A program made the position numbers and the translations under genes. A stretch of 64,000 nt of DNA from Lachnospiraceae bacterium (GTDB taxonomy: Bacteria; Bacillota; Clostridia; Lachnospirales; Lachnospiraceae), in assembly GCA_024404675.1 (NCBI GenBank), contig JAKSPO010000002.1, forward strand, positions 1 to 64,000, in the 5' to 3' direction. Positions 35,790-44,566 of this stretch are shown piece by piece. The notes under the pieces were generated by a model that saw only the letters and a list, made by a program, of their open reading frames with translations, was not told the DNA's origin and did not search any database. Each line of letters begins with the position of its first letter. Positions within the stretch are counted from its first letter, which is position 1.

Positions 35790-36869
35790 ATGCGTAAGAA
35801 TCCGGTGTGGGCGATTTCTTTCGGACTGCTTCTTACATGGTTTACCCTGTATGTGGTCTTTGACGTATTCATATTTGCCCGACCGATGCAGGAGAATGCA
35901 ACGGCAATGAATCTGGCAATGTTCGAAGGGGTTCAGCAGGCGGAGACATCGCTGCCTGAGCCGCAGGAACCGGCAGATGACGGTATAGGTACAGAAGAGG
36001 TGCAGCCCGGTACATTAGTGGACGATAAAGGGGAAGGCACTCTGGCAGGAAGCCCGTCGGAAGGTGCTCCGGTCGATACGATCAAGGAACCGGAAGCAAC
36101 CCCTTCCCCGACGCCGATTCCCTCCCGGTTTTCGAAGGAAGAGATTATCACCGAGAATTATTATTCGAACGACCATCTGGCAATAGAAATCACGGAGTAT
36201 CGTGAGCATAATACGCAGATTCACGTTGCGGAGATATGGGTTTCCTCCGCGCAGTATATCATGACGGCATTTGCCAAGGATACCTATGGAAGGAATATTG
36301 TGCAGAAGACCTCGAAGATGGCAGCATCGAAGAATGCAATCTTCGCCGTAAACGGAGATAACTATGGCTCGCGGGAAGGCGGTTATGTGATTCGAAACGG
36401 TATTCTTTATAGAAAGGCCGGCAACAAAACGAAGGATGTTCTCTGTATCATGCCTGACGGAGACTTCATGTTCAGTCACTCTAACAGAGCGTCCGCACAG
36501 AGTCTTCTGGACGCAGGGGCATGGCAGGTGCTTACCTTCGGTCCTGTGCTTCTTGACAACGGAGAGTTCATGGTCAATACCAAGTCGGAGGTGGATCTCT
36601 GTTATGTAACGAACCCACGTTCCGCAATCGGTATGGTGGAACCGCTTCACTATTATGTGGTTGTTGCGGACGGCCGTACGAAGGTCAGCCACGGACTTAC
36701 CTTGTATGAGGTTGCTGATTTTATGAAACGACTTGGCTGTGTTAAGGCTTATAATCTGGATGGCGGCGGTTCTTCAACCATGGTATTCCAGGGCCGAATC
36801 ATTAATTATCCGACATCTGAAGGATCATTTTACGAAAGAGAGGTAACGGATATTGTATACCTGCGGTAG
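35790..36869 (+). CDS. Membrane-anchored phosphodiester glycosidase (NAGPA-type) family protein, copy 2
   Basis: A 359-residue paralogue of the preceding gene. It shares the anchor (ISFGLLLTWFTLYVVFDVFIF), a longer acidic Pro/Glu linker, and the same domain: IFAVNGDNYGSREGGYVIRNG, NPRSAIGMVEPLHYYVVVADGR, YNLDGGGSSTMVF. GGAGGGGGAGAG is upstream. Only 58 bases separate the copies, so they arose by tandem duplication. The linkers have diverged far more than the catalytic cores. Confidence 0.85.
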   Translation: MRKNPVWAISFGLLLTWFTLYVVFDVFIFARPMQENATAMNLAMFEGVQQAETSLPEPQEPADDGIGTEEVQPGTLVDDKGEGTLAGSPSEGAPVDTIKEPEATPSPTPIPSRFSKEEIITENYYSNDHLAIEITEYREHNTQIHVAEIWVSSAQYIMTAFAKDTYGRNIVQKTSKMAASKNAIFAVNGDNYGSREGGYVIRNGILYRKAGNKTKDVLCIMPDGDFMFSHSNRASAQSLLDAGAWQVLTFGPVLLDNGEFMVNTKSEVDLCYVTNPRSAIGMVEPLHYYVVVADGRTKVSHGLTLYEVADFMKRLGCVKAYNLDGGGSSTMVFQGRIINYPTSEGSFYEREVTDIVYLR

Positions 36870-37278
36870 AGTTTTTAATCTGCACTGGAGAATCTTTCTC
36901 GGTGTTTCCATCTTCGTTGGTGTTTTTGCTGCAATCTATGAGCACTATGGTCACGGCGTTATGTCAAATGCGATGATCTTCGCATTCCTGTACCCTTTGC
37001 TGCTCGGTTTCCTGCCTACAATCGTACTCGCTTGCTTAAGAAGTGTACGGAAGATGGAATACGCGGGCGGTATCCGTGCGGGCGTTAATCTGTTGTATTC
37101 CGGAATCGCGTCATTGACAGTCGGATCGATTGTGACCGGTGTTGTGGAAATCTACGGAACCACATACTACCTTCTGGTAGTATACTCCTATGTAGGTGTG
37201 ATTCTTACGGTGCTTGGTACCCTTGTGACAATTATTGCGCTTGCAAGGGAAACCGGACGTGCTGCAAAAAGAGCGTAG
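36853..37278 (+). CDS. Four-helix membrane protein of unknown function
   Basis: A 141-residue hydrophobic protein with about four membrane helices. The start is TTG, overlapping the last 17 bases of the glycosidase gene, with AGAGGT 8 bases upstream. The first ATG further in is at residue 37, which would lose a helix. Probably translationally coupled to the glycosidases. No recognised family. Confidence 0.55.
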   Translation: MYTCGRVFNLHWRIFLGVSIFVGVFAAIYEHYGHGVMSNAMIFAFLYPLLLGFLPTIVLACLRSVRKMEYAGGIRAGVNLLYSGIASLTVGSIVTGVVEIYGTTYYLLVVYSYVGVILTVLGTLVTIIALARETGRAAKRA

Positions 37279-37376
37279 CGGCATAATGACTGTTCTGTTG
37301 TCAAATGTTGTAACTGATCAGGGGGACCTGATAAAATTATATTAATGTGCTGCGGGAGCAGCGGAAGGAGAGTTTT

Positions 37377-37769
37377 ATGCAGGAAGTTTATGAGTTTTTA
37401 AAGGCATGCGGAACCTATTATCTGGCAACCGTTGAGGGCGATCAGCCGAGAGTACGTCCCTTTGGTACGGTTGATATATTCGACGGAAAGCTTTATATCC
37501 AGACCGGTAAGATCAAGGAGGTATCCAAGCAGCTCCATGCTAACCCGAAGGCAGAAATCTGTGCATTCATGAACGGACAGTGGATCCGTGTTGCAGGCAA
37601 TCTGATTTCTGATGATCGCAGAGAAGCAAAGGCACATATGCTTGATGCATTCCCGAACCTTCGTGCTATGTACAACGAGGACGACGGCAATACGGAAGTA
37701 TTCTATTTTGAGAATGCTGTTGCAACAATCAGTTCCTTTACCGCAGCACCGAAGACCATCACTTTCTAA
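37377..37769 (+). CDS. Pyridoxamine 5'-phosphate oxidase-like (FMN-binding split barrel) protein
   Basis: A 130-residue protein with GGAAGGAGAG upstream. The fold pattern is clear: YYLATVEGDQPRVRPFGTVDIFDGKLYIQTGKIKEVSKQL, then AEICAFMNG, then GNLI. These are small flavin-binding proteins of uncertain substrate, often F420- or FMN-linked reductases or nitroreductase-like proteins. It is not a full PNPOx. A 98-base gap separates it from the upstream membrane protein. Confidence 0.82.
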   Translation: MQEVYEFLKACGTYYLATVEGDQPRVRPFGTVDIFDGKLYIQTGKIKEVSKQLHANPKAEICAFMNGQWIRVAGNLISDDRREAKAHMLDAFPNLRAMYNEDDGNTEVFYFENAVATISSFTAAPKTITF

Positions 37770-37793
37770 AAATTCCCATAAAAGAGGATTACT

Positions 37794-39329
37794 ATGAAGC
37801 CAATCAATCCAATCACGAGGGCTGATTATCCCGATCCGGATATTATTCGGGTCGGGAATGTCTACTATATGATCAGTACCACGATGTACTTTATGCCGGG
37901 CGGCGAAATTCTTCGCTCCTATGACCTGATTCATTGGGAGATTGCTGCGCATATCTTTGATTCGTTAGACGATACGCCGGCCGAGAGACTGGAAGGCACG
38001 GAGAATTGTTACGGCAAAGGCATGTGGGCGGCTACCCTTCGGTATCACAAGGGGCGTTTCTATGTCATATTCGTCAGTCACGGACAGGAGGATACGCATC
38101 TGTTCCTTTCAGATTCGATAGAAGGACCGTGGGAGCATCGAAAGCTTCGGGGCTATTACCACGATTGCTCGCTTCTGTTCGATGAAGACAGGGTGTTTCT
38201 GGTGTACGGCAATATGCAGATACATCTTACCGAACTCAATGATGCACTGACGGGGCCTAAGATTGGCGGTGTAGATGAGATCATCATAAAGGACGATCCG
38301 GAACAGGTATTCCTTGGATATGAGGGCTCGCACTTTTATAAGATAAACGGAAAGTATTATATTACACTGATTCACTGGCCGAAATCGACATCAAGAAGAA
38401 CAGAGGCGGTTTTTGTAAGTGATTCTGTTACGGGACCGTATATCGGCCGCGATGTCTGCTGGGATGATATGGGATATCACGGACAGGGTGTTGCTCAGGG
38501 CGGTATCGTGGACACACCGGAAGGGGACTGGTATTCGATTATGTTCCGTGATTCCGGCGCAATCGGGCGTGTGCCCGTGCTGGTTCCGGTACATTTTGAC
38601 GGCCAGTGGCCCGTCTTCGGTGATGACGGGAAGATTCCGGAGCAATTTCAAACGGTTGACGGGAATCCGGGATATGTGTACGAGAGTTCTTTTACTTCGG
38701 ACTTCTTCTGTGGCGAAACAGGAAAGCAGCCGACACTAAAGCCGCAATGGCAATGGAACCACGTGCCGAATCCCGCGCTTTGGGCGAAGGCATCGGAGGG
38801 TGGACTGCAGATTACTACCGGCAAGCTATGCACGAATCTGATTCAGGCGCAGAATGTATTAACGCAGCGAATGTCCTATCCACGCTGCGCGGGAACGGTG
38901 ACAATCGATGCTTCCGGTATTCGGGAGGGAGACTATGCCGGTCTGTGTGCTCATCAGGGCTGCTATGCGATGATTGGTGTAACGAGGACGGAGGACCGAT
39001 ATGAGCTGGTGCGGATCGAGAAGCTCGAACCGGTTGCCGGTTTTGGAATCGGCAGTAACGACCGGGAGCCCGGCGTTATTACCGAGCGTATTCCGTTAGA
39101 TACTCCGGTAGTGCGGGTGCGCATCGAAGGCTTCTTCGAGGATATGGAGGACCGCGTCACACTTAGTTACGAAAAGGACGGAAGCTTTCTGCCGCTCGGC
39201 GGAGACCATAAGCTTACCTTCCGTTTGGACCACTTCACCGGCGCACGCTTCGGTCTTGCTATCTTCTCAACGAAGACAGTTGGCGGAACGGCGGTATTCC
39301 GGGATTTTGTGTATGAACACAAGGAATAG
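37794..39329 (+). CDS. Glycoside hydrolase family 43 (beta-xylosidase / arabinofuranosidase type)
   Basis: A 511-residue cytoplasmic protein without a signal peptide. Residues 1-305 form the five-bladed GH43 propeller, with candidate catalytic acids Asp14 (YPDPDI), Asp124 (HDCSLLFD) and Glu177 (GYEGSHFYK). Residues 320-511 form a C-terminal beta-sandwich like that of beta-xylosidases. It likely releases xylose or arabinose from imported xylo-oligosaccharides. AGAGGATT precedes the start. No transporter or xylose isomerase is adjacent. Confidence 0.88.
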   Translation: MKPINPITRADYPDPDIIRVGNVYYMISTTMYFMPGGEILRSYDLIHWEIAAHIFDSLDDTPAERLEGTENCYGKGMWAATLRYHKGRFYVIFVSHGQEDTHLFLSDSIEGPWEHRKLRGYYHDCSLLFDEDRVFLVYGNMQIHLTELNDALTGPKIGGVDEIIIKDDPEQVFLGYEGSHFYKINGKYYITLIHWPKSTSRRTEAVFVSDSVTGPYIGRDVCWDDMGYHGQGVAQGGIVDTPEGDWYSIMFRDSGAIGRVPVLVPVHFDGQWPVFGDDGKIPEQFQTVDGNPGYVYESSFTSDFFCGETGKQPTLKPQWQWNHVPNPALWAKASEGGLQITTGKLCTNLIQAQNVLTQRMSYPRCAGTVTIDASGIREGDYAGLCAHQGCYAMIGVTRTEDRYELVRIEKLEPVAGFGIGSNDREPGVITERIPLDTPVVRVRIEGFFEDMEDRVTLSYEKDGSFLPLGGDHKLTFRLDHFTGARFGLAIFSTKTVGGTAVFRDFVYEHKE

Positions 39330-39331
39330 AA

Positions 39332-40090
39332 TTAATGTATGAATTCCACAGCGTGCTTACGCATCCACTCAGGGAAGAGATTTCTCTGACAACGTGCGTT
39401 GGCACGCTCTTTTATTGCGATGGAATCGAAAAATGCCCGCCAGAGGTCGGTATAATCATCGTTCGCAGCTTCACTTACGAGAAGGTCTGAGAACTCCTCC
39501 TCGGTCGGGTTCCACAGAAAGAAAGGAGAATCCTTCGGATGTACGATTACTTCACGGTGAATATCGTCGGCAATCATCCAGTGTTCAGAAGGCATTCTGT
39601 CCGAAAAATGCGGCGCTAAGGCCGTGACAATACGGCTCTTTGGCTCAATATGCGCAATATATGCGCCGCCAGGCATGGAGTGGAAGCGGGTGAATTCGCG
39701 AAAGCCGCAGATCTCTCGGCCGACACGGCGGCTGATCTGCTGAAAGCGCATAACCTCGCGGTACTGCAGCATATCAAGCGCCTGCGGTCCGTAGGCAAAT
39801 CCTAGCAGCATGACCCGGTAGATGGTATCGAGTGTCTCGGGCTCATAGGCTGCGGAGCAGTAAGCAAGCGAAGCATAGAAGCCAGGAGAAATCTTGCGGG
39901 TGATTGCTTCAATTACCTTCTCCGCCAGCGCACTGTCCGGCTCCACGTGGATGTAATCGTCTAAAAAGGAAATCTGCTCAAGCGGTTCAACCATCAGCTG
40001 CAGATTCTTATGGCCGATTCCGCTCATGCGGGCAATATAGATACAGGTTAGCATCGCTTCCCAGTTGGGTGCGCAGGAATATATGGTCAT
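39332..40090 (-). CDS. TIGR03915-type putative DNA repair protein
   Basis: A 252-residue protein that is always paired with the radical SAM protein next door in the families I know (TIGR03915 with TIGR03916). Typical parts are YSCAPNWEAMLTCIYIA at the N-terminus, FARYI-type MPGGAYIAHIEPKSRIVTALAPHFSDRM, WMIADDIHRE and a C-terminal WRAFFDSIAIKERANARCQRNLFPEWMRKH region. In other bacteria it can be fused to a uracil-DNA glycosylase-like domain, absent here. Last gene of a LexA-box operon. It converges with the GH43 gene at 2 bases. Confidence 0.85.
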   Translation of the reverse strand: MTIYSCAPNWEAMLTCIYIARMSGIGHKNLQLMVEPLEQISFLDDYIHVEPDSALAEKVIEAITRKISPGFYASLAYCSAAYEPETLDTIYRVMLLGFAYGPQALDMLQYREVMRFQQISRRVGREICGFREFTRFHSMPGGAYIAHIEPKSRIVTALAPHFSDRMPSEHWMIADDIHREVIVHPKDSPFFLWNPTEEEFSDLLVSEAANDDYTDLWRAFFDSIAIKERANARCQRNLFPEWMRKHAVEFIH

Positions 40091-40104
40091 AATTACCTCG
40101 TAAA

Positions 40105-41583
40105 TCAGCCGTGTGCGGCCATTTGTGTAAGATGGAAGTCTGTAAAGAGATTCAGCTGCGTCATGCTGTTACCGCTTTCGGTAATTTGGGCACGCTCGGG
40201 AGCCTCTAGCATCGTGAGCTGACCGGTAATGAACTTCTCTTCAATCGGGATACGGTTCAGCATCTTGCCGTTGCAGGTGATAAAATACTGGGCGCGTTTC
40301 AGCGTGATACGCATCTGTTTCAGCATCTCAAAGGTTACGGAGCCGTATCTGCGCGCCTGCATGATTCGCTTGACGCCGGTCGGGCCGATGCCCGGAACAC
40401 GGAGCAGCTCGTCATAGCTTGCCTTGTTCACCTCGACGGGGAAGCGGTCCAGATGATGCACTGCCCAGTCGCACTTCGGATCGATCTTATCGTTGAAAAA
40501 TGGTGTCTCTTCGCTAAGCAGCTCCTCAGCGTGAAAGCCGTAGAAGCGAAGCAGCCAGTCAGCCTGGTACAGGCGATGCTCCCGAAGAAGCGGCACGGGT
40601 GTGTCAAGGGAGGGAAGCGCACTGTCCTCGTTCAAAGGAATATAGCCGGAATAGAATACACGCTTCAGATCAAAGCTCCGATACAGGCTCTGCGTTGTCT
40701 TAATCAGTTCGAGGTCGGTCTCGCCGGAGGCGCCGATAATCATCTGTGTGCTCTGCCCGGCAGGCGCGAAGGGTCTCTTCAGATCGCGATCAATCCGCTC
40801 GGCGGGAACACTGAGCGCATTGCTTGCCGTAAGCAGGGAAAGCTTCTCCTGCTCGCTCTTCTTAGAAGAGATGCGGTCGGTATCAGGGCCGAAGATACTG
40901 TTCATCAGATGTCGGTTGATGCCGGCACGTTCCATACGCGCGTCCTTACCGATTGCAAGCCGGTGGTCGGCGATCGTTTCGGAAATCTGATTCATCGGGC
41001 GGAGGATGCCGGCCATGGACTTGTTCGGTGCAAGTGTGCTAAGGCTCTGCATGGTCGGGAGCTCCATGTTGATGCTGATTCGATCAGCCAGAAGGCCTGC
41101 CGAATACAGAAGCTCCTGGGAGGCGCCGGGAATTGCCTTTACATGAATATACCCATTGAAGCGGTACTTCGTTCTTAAGAGGCGGAGCGCTTCGCAGATC
41201 TTCTCCATCGTGTTGTCGGGCGTTCCTAGGATTCCGGAGCTTAAAAACAGTCCTTCGATATAGTTGCGCTTATAAAACTCTACGGTAAGCGCGCAGATCT
41301 CATCGGGGGTAAAGGTAGCACGCGGGATATCGTTGGAACGGCGGTTCTTACAATACTTGCAATCGTAGGTGCAGTGGTTCGTCATCAGAATCTTAAGAAG
41401 GGAGATGCACCGTCCGTCGGCCGCAAAGGAATGACAGATTCCCGCCGCGCAGGAGTTGCCGAGAAAGCCCTCCTTACCCGCACGGTCTACGCCGCTTGAG
41501 GTGCAGGCCACGTCATACTTGGCCGCATCGGAAAGAATGATTAACTTCTCTTCTAATGTCTTTTGTAACTGCAAACCGTTCAT
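40105..41583 (-). CDS. TIGR03916-type putative DNA modification/repair radical SAM protein
   Basis: A 492-residue protein. The ATG chosen has CGGAGGT 7 bases upstream; earlier in-frame starts fall before the promoter -10. A radical SAM cluster motif (CTYDCKYC) lies near residue 75, after a Cys-containing N-terminus (CAAGICHSF). The C-terminal half has a helix-hairpin-helix DNA-binding motif (KASYDELLRVPGIGPTGVKRIMQAR). It should bind a 4Fe-4S cluster and SAM and act on DNA. The reaction is unknown. First gene of the pair, directly behind the LexA-type box. Confidence 0.88.
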   Translation of the reverse strand: MNGLQLQKTLEEKLIILSDAAKYDVACTSSGVDRAGKEGFLGNSCAAGICHSFAADGRCISLLKILMTNHCTYDCKYCKNRRSNDIPRATFTPDEICALTVEFYKRNYIEGLFLSSGILGTPDNTMEKICEALRLLRTKYRFNGYIHVKAIPGASQELLYSAGLLADRISINMELPTMQSLSTLAPNKSMAGILRPMNQISETIADHRLAIGKDARMERAGINRHLMNSIFGPDTDRISSKKSEQEKLSLLTASNALSVPAERIDRDLKRPFAPAGQSTQMIIGASGETDLELIKTTQSLYRSFDLKRVFYSGYIPLNEDSALPSLDTPVPLLREHRLYQADWLLRFYGFHAEELLSEETPFFNDKIDPKCDWAVHHLDRFPVEVNKASYDELLRVPGIGPTGVKRIMQARRYGSVTFEMLKQMRITLKRAQYFITCNGKMLNRIPIEEKFITGQLTMLEAPERAQITESGNSMTQLNLFTDFHLTQMAAHG

Positions 41584-41602
41584 ATGTTCTACCTCCGATA
41601 CC

Positions 41603-41631
41603 ATTATACAAACATATGTTCGATAAATCAA
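41603..41631 (-). promoter_or_regulatory. SOS-type promoter with LexA box in the spacer
   Basis: On the minus strand: TTGATT (41631-41626), 17 bases, TATAAT (41608-41603). The spacer contains CGAACATATGTTTG (41622-41609). It differs at one position from the best Firmicute LexA site CGAACATATGTTCG. Bound LexA would cover the space between -35 and -10. Confidence 0.85.
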
Positions 41632-41665
41632 CTGTTTTTTTATATTCCGGAGGATTTTTCGACGG

Positions 41666-41694
41666 TTGCGCATGCGGGGGGATAATGGTATATT
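41666..41694 (+). promoter_or_regulatory. Probable promoter of the DUF4342 gene
   Basis: TTGCGC, 17 bases, TATATT. The -35 is imperfect. It diverges from the SOS-type promoter, and the remaining 125 bases to the start codon hold only a short inverted repeat. Confidence 0.45.
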
Positions 41695-41818
41695 AGAAAA
41701 TGAAAGCATTTCTTAATCAAACGTTAATCTTTCTCACGTTATCATTTCATCTTGGGCTGTTAAGATAACACCATCGAAAGCACGAAGGAACGTGTGAGGA
41801 AAGAAAGGAACGAACATA

Positions 41819-42370
41819 ATGGAAAGAGAAGAAAAGATTTCAAAGCTTTGTGAGAAGGTAATGGTTACCCGCGAGGAAGCGGAGGCAGCATTGAATGCGT
41901 GCAACGATGATATTCTGGATGCTGTTTTGTACCTTGAGATGTTAGGAAAAGTCAGAAACCCAAAGGCTGCATCTTATGTGGATGAAAGTCTTGCGGAGCT
42001 GAATCGTCAGGATCCGCCGAAGGCATCGCATAAGAGCGAGACCTTCTTTGAGGCACTCGGCCGCTTCTGTGCATGGCTGATGGGACTGATCAAGATTGCC
42101 TGTGACAATTGCCTGCAGATTGACAGACAGGGCGAGACGTTAATCAGAATTCCGCTGATCATCCCGATCGTGCTTCTGATTCCCTGCTTCTGGCTTGTAT
42201 TGATTCTTCTGATCGTCGGCCTGTTCTTAGGCTTTCATTACTCCTTCAGCGGACCGGCCTTTGCAAAGGACAGTAAGATCAATAAGATGTCGCAGAAGGC
42301 TGCTGAGAAGGCAGAGAAGATGAAGAACGACTTTAATCGCGGTTTTGACGGTGGGGATAAGACAGAGTAA
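41819..42370 (+). CDS. DUF4342 protein with UBA-like N-terminus and membrane segment
   Basis: A 183-residue protein. Residues 1-45 resemble the UBA/EF-Ts-like three-helix domain (EKVMVTREEAEAALNACNDDILDAVLYLE). The DUF4342 core (IDRQGETLIRIPLIIPIVLLIPCFWLVLILLIVGLFLG) contributes one or two membrane helices, and the C-terminus is a charged helix. Membrane tethering of a UBA-like domain suggests a regulatory or stress role; this is inference. AAAGGAACGAA is upstream. It precedes a two-component system by 130 bases. Confidence 0.7.
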   Translation: MEREEKISKLCEKVMVTREEAEAALNACNDDILDAVLYLEMLGKVRNPKAASYVDESLAELNRQDPPKASHKSETFFEALGRFCAWLMGLIKIACDNCLQIDRQGETLIRIPLIIPIVLLIPCFWLVLILLIVGLFLGFHYSFSGPAFAKDSKINKMSQKAAEKAEKMKNDFNRGFDGGDKTE

Positions 42371-42449
42371 TTTACGATAGACAGCGGCGCGGGCTCAAAG
42401 GGCACCGGGGTAAAAAGGTGCAGGCTTAAAGGAGCGTCGGGGTAAGAAA

Positions 42450-42474
42450 GTGCGGGTGGGGGTTTCACCCGCAC
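42450..42474. repeat. 9-bp inverted repeat just before the response regulator
   Basis: A perfect stem (42450-42458 with 42466-42474) of GC-rich sequence lies about 26 bases before the start codon. No T-run follows on the plus strand, so it is more likely an operator or mRNA hairpin than a terminator. GGGGTAA is repeated nearby. Confidence 0.5.
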
Positions 42475-42500
42475 AAAAGCATGTATAAAGGAGACAGACA

Positions 42501-43187
42501 ATGGCGGTACGAGTATTGATTGTTGAGGACGAGGAGCAGATCGCCCGATTTACCGAGCTGGAGCTTAAGCATGAGGGCTACGAGGTATCCAAGGCGGCTG
42601 ACGGCCGGACGGGACTTGCGATGGCTGAGGAGGGCGGTTTTGATATCATTTTACTTGATATTATGCTTCCCGAGCTGAACGGTCTTGAGGTATTGCGGCG
42701 TCTTCGCAAATCCTCCGATGTACCCGTCATTATGCTGACGGCGCGGGATTCGGTTATGGACAAGGTCTCCGGTCTTGACTCTGGGGCGGACGATTACGTT
42801 ACGAAGCCCTTCGCGATTGAAGAGCTTCTGGCACGCATTCGTGTCTCCTTAAAGAAGCATAGCGGCAGTAAGACCGCGGAGGAGGAATCGGTTATTACCT
42901 TCGGGCCGCTTAAGATGAATACTGCCGCTTACAGTGTGACGGTGAATGGTGAGCCGATTGAGCTGTCGAAGCGGGAATTTGATCTGTTAAGCATTTTACT
43001 GAAGAACCGGAATATCGTTCTGTCGAGGGATACGCTTCTTGGGAAGGTATGCGGCTACGATTATTTCGGCGAAACCAATGTAATCGATGTATATGTGCGC
43101 CATGTCAGAAGTAAGATTGACGAGCCCTACGGCCTCAATATGATTCAGACGGTGCGCGGTGTGGGATATGTGATTAAGGATGAGTAA
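42501..43187 (+). CDS. OmpR-family response regulator
   Basis: A 228-residue protein. The receiver domain (1-118) has acidic pocket VEDEE, phospho-acceptor Asp53 in LLLDIMLPE, Thr in MLTARDS, and Lys in VTKPFAIEE. A winged-helix DNA-binding domain follows (ELSKREFDLLSILLKNRNIVLSRDTLL, then TNVIDVYVRHVRSKID and TVRGVGYVI). AAGGAGAC is upstream. Its end overlaps the region of the kinase start, so the pair is coupled. Target genes are unknown. Confidence 0.95.
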   Translation: MAVRVLIVEDEEQIARFTELELKHEGYEVSKAADGRTGLAMAEEGGFDIILLDIMLPELNGLEVLRRLRKSSDVPVIMLTARDSVMDKVSGLDSGADDYVTKPFAIEELLARIRVSLKKHSGSKTAEEESVITFGPLKMNTAAYSVTVNGEPIELSKREFDLLSILLKNRNIVLSRDTLLGKVCGYDYFGETNVIDVYVRHVRSKIDEPYGLNMIQTVRGVGYVIKDE

Positions 43188-43188
43188 T

Positions 43189-44490
43189 ATGAATCAGGTA
43201 GAACAGCAGGCAAAAGAAAGAAAGAGGAAAATGCGTTCCACCGCCGGCAAGCTGCATCGGCTCTTTTTGGCAAAGCTGGTGGGGATTTTCCTTCTGATTG
43301 ATATCGGAATAGCAGGGCTTTTTGCGGCGGGAACGGTTTATTATCTGGAAAATTCCCTTTTTGGAACGGGGATTTCTAGGGACATAGCCGTCAATCTGAC
43401 GGATGAAGGTGTTGACACCTTTAAGCTGGTGCTCGATGACGGCGTGCGGACGGAGGAGTTTATTCCCTCTGCGGCATTTCTTCGCACAATTACCTACGGC
43501 GGTGGCGGCATTCTCGGAATTGAGGGCTTTATCTTCCTGTGGACGCTTCTGTTTATGCGCTTCCCGATCCGCAGAAAGCTTCGGCCGCTCCGTGAAATGG
43601 CAGAATCGGCGCAGGCACTTACGATGGTCGGCTGGGAGCAGGAGAAGATGCAGAATCTGACCTATGCCATCAGTCATGTCGATGCGGAATCCGGTTCCCC
43701 CCGTCTTGTAACCAACGACAGTGAGCTGGCCGGAATAGAAAATGCGATGAACGATCTGCTTTCAAGAATGCGCGATTCGTATCGCGAGCAGACACGCTTT
43801 GTAAGTGATGCGTCCCACGAGCTTCGCACTCCGATTGCCGTAATCAAGGGCTACGCGGATATGCTTGACCGGTGGGGCAAGGAGGATAAGCAGGTACTTG
43901 AAGAGGGTATCGAAGCTATCCGGGCCGAGTCCGACCGAATGAATGTACTTGTCGAGCAGCTGCTGTTCCTTGCAAGAGGAGATGCCGGCAGGCAGAATCT
44001 TGTGATGGAACCAATCAGCCTTACCGCCCTGATGCGTGAGGTTTATGACGAGTCGGTAATGATTGACCACAAGCATACTTACGAGCTTCAGGAGGAGCCG
44101 GGCGAAATCGTGTGCATCGGCGATTACGGAATGTTAAAGCAGTCGGTGCGTATTCTTGTGGACAATGCTTCGAAATATACCAACGAGGGCGATACCATTT
44201 CCCTCCGCGTCGGTGTTAACCGCGAAAGACTTTGCCCGTACGTATCCGTTCAGGACAACGGAATCGGAATGAGCAGTGAGGATGTGCAGCATATCTTCGA
44301 GCGTTTCTATCGCTCCGATGTTGCAAGAAACAGTAAGACCGGCGGCACCGGACTCGGGCTTTCCATCGCAAAATGGATCATCGACCGCCACAAGGGCGTA
44401 ATCGAGGTGAAGAGCCGTCAGGAAATCGGCACACGCTTCACCATCTTCCTTCCCGATGCGGGGGTAGCAGAGGTCGGCAAAGTAAACTAG
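43189..44490 (+). CDS. Membrane sensor histidine kinase
   Basis: A 433-residue protein. It has a first membrane helix (about 25-45), an extracellular stretch of about 55 residues, a second helix (LGIEGFIFLWTLLFM), HAMP-like linker, dimerisation/phospho-His motif SDASHELRTPIAVIKGY, and a full ATPase domain (N box DNASKY, G1 DNGIG, F box FERFYR, G2 GGTGLGLSIA). The ATG at 43189 is chosen because AAGGA lies 8 bases upstream. An ATG 9 bases earlier is possible. The signal is unknown. Confidence 0.93.
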   Translation: MNQVEQQAKERKRKMRSTAGKLHRLFLAKLVGIFLLIDIGIAGLFAAGTVYYLENSLFGTGISRDIAVNLTDEGVDTFKLVLDDGVRTEEFIPSAAFLRTITYGGGGILGIEGFIFLWTLLFMRFPIRRKLRPLREMAESAQALTMVGWEQEKMQNLTYAISHVDAESGSPRLVTNDSELAGIENAMNDLLSRMRDSYREQTRFVSDASHELRTPIAVIKGYADMLDRWGKEDKQVLEEGIEAIRAESDRMNVLVEQLLFLARGDAGRQNLVMEPISLTALMREVYDESVMIDHKHTYELQEEPGEIVCIGDYGMLKQSVRILVDNASKYTNEGDTISLRVGVNRERLCPYVSVQDNGIGMSSEDVQHIFERFYRSDVARNSKTGGTGLGLSIAKWIIDRHKGVIEVKSRQEIGTRFTIFLPDAGVAEVGKVN

Positions 44491-44500
44491 AATTTAAAAG

Positions 44501-44534
44501 AGGCGAGTCCTTCGGATCTCCGGGGAACTCGCCT
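44501..44534. terminator. Probable bidirectional terminator
   Basis: An 8-bp stem (44501-44508 with 44527-44534) is flanked by AAAA on the left and TATTCGTTT on the right, between a plus-strand and a minus-strand gene end. Confidence 0.6.
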
Positions 44535-44566
44535 TATTCGTTTCTGTTCTGTTATGTCGAAAAATA

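Noticed and set aside
42450-42474. Inverted repeat as a terminator before the response regulator
   Set aside because: No T-run follows on the plus strand, so it is listed only as an inverted repeat.
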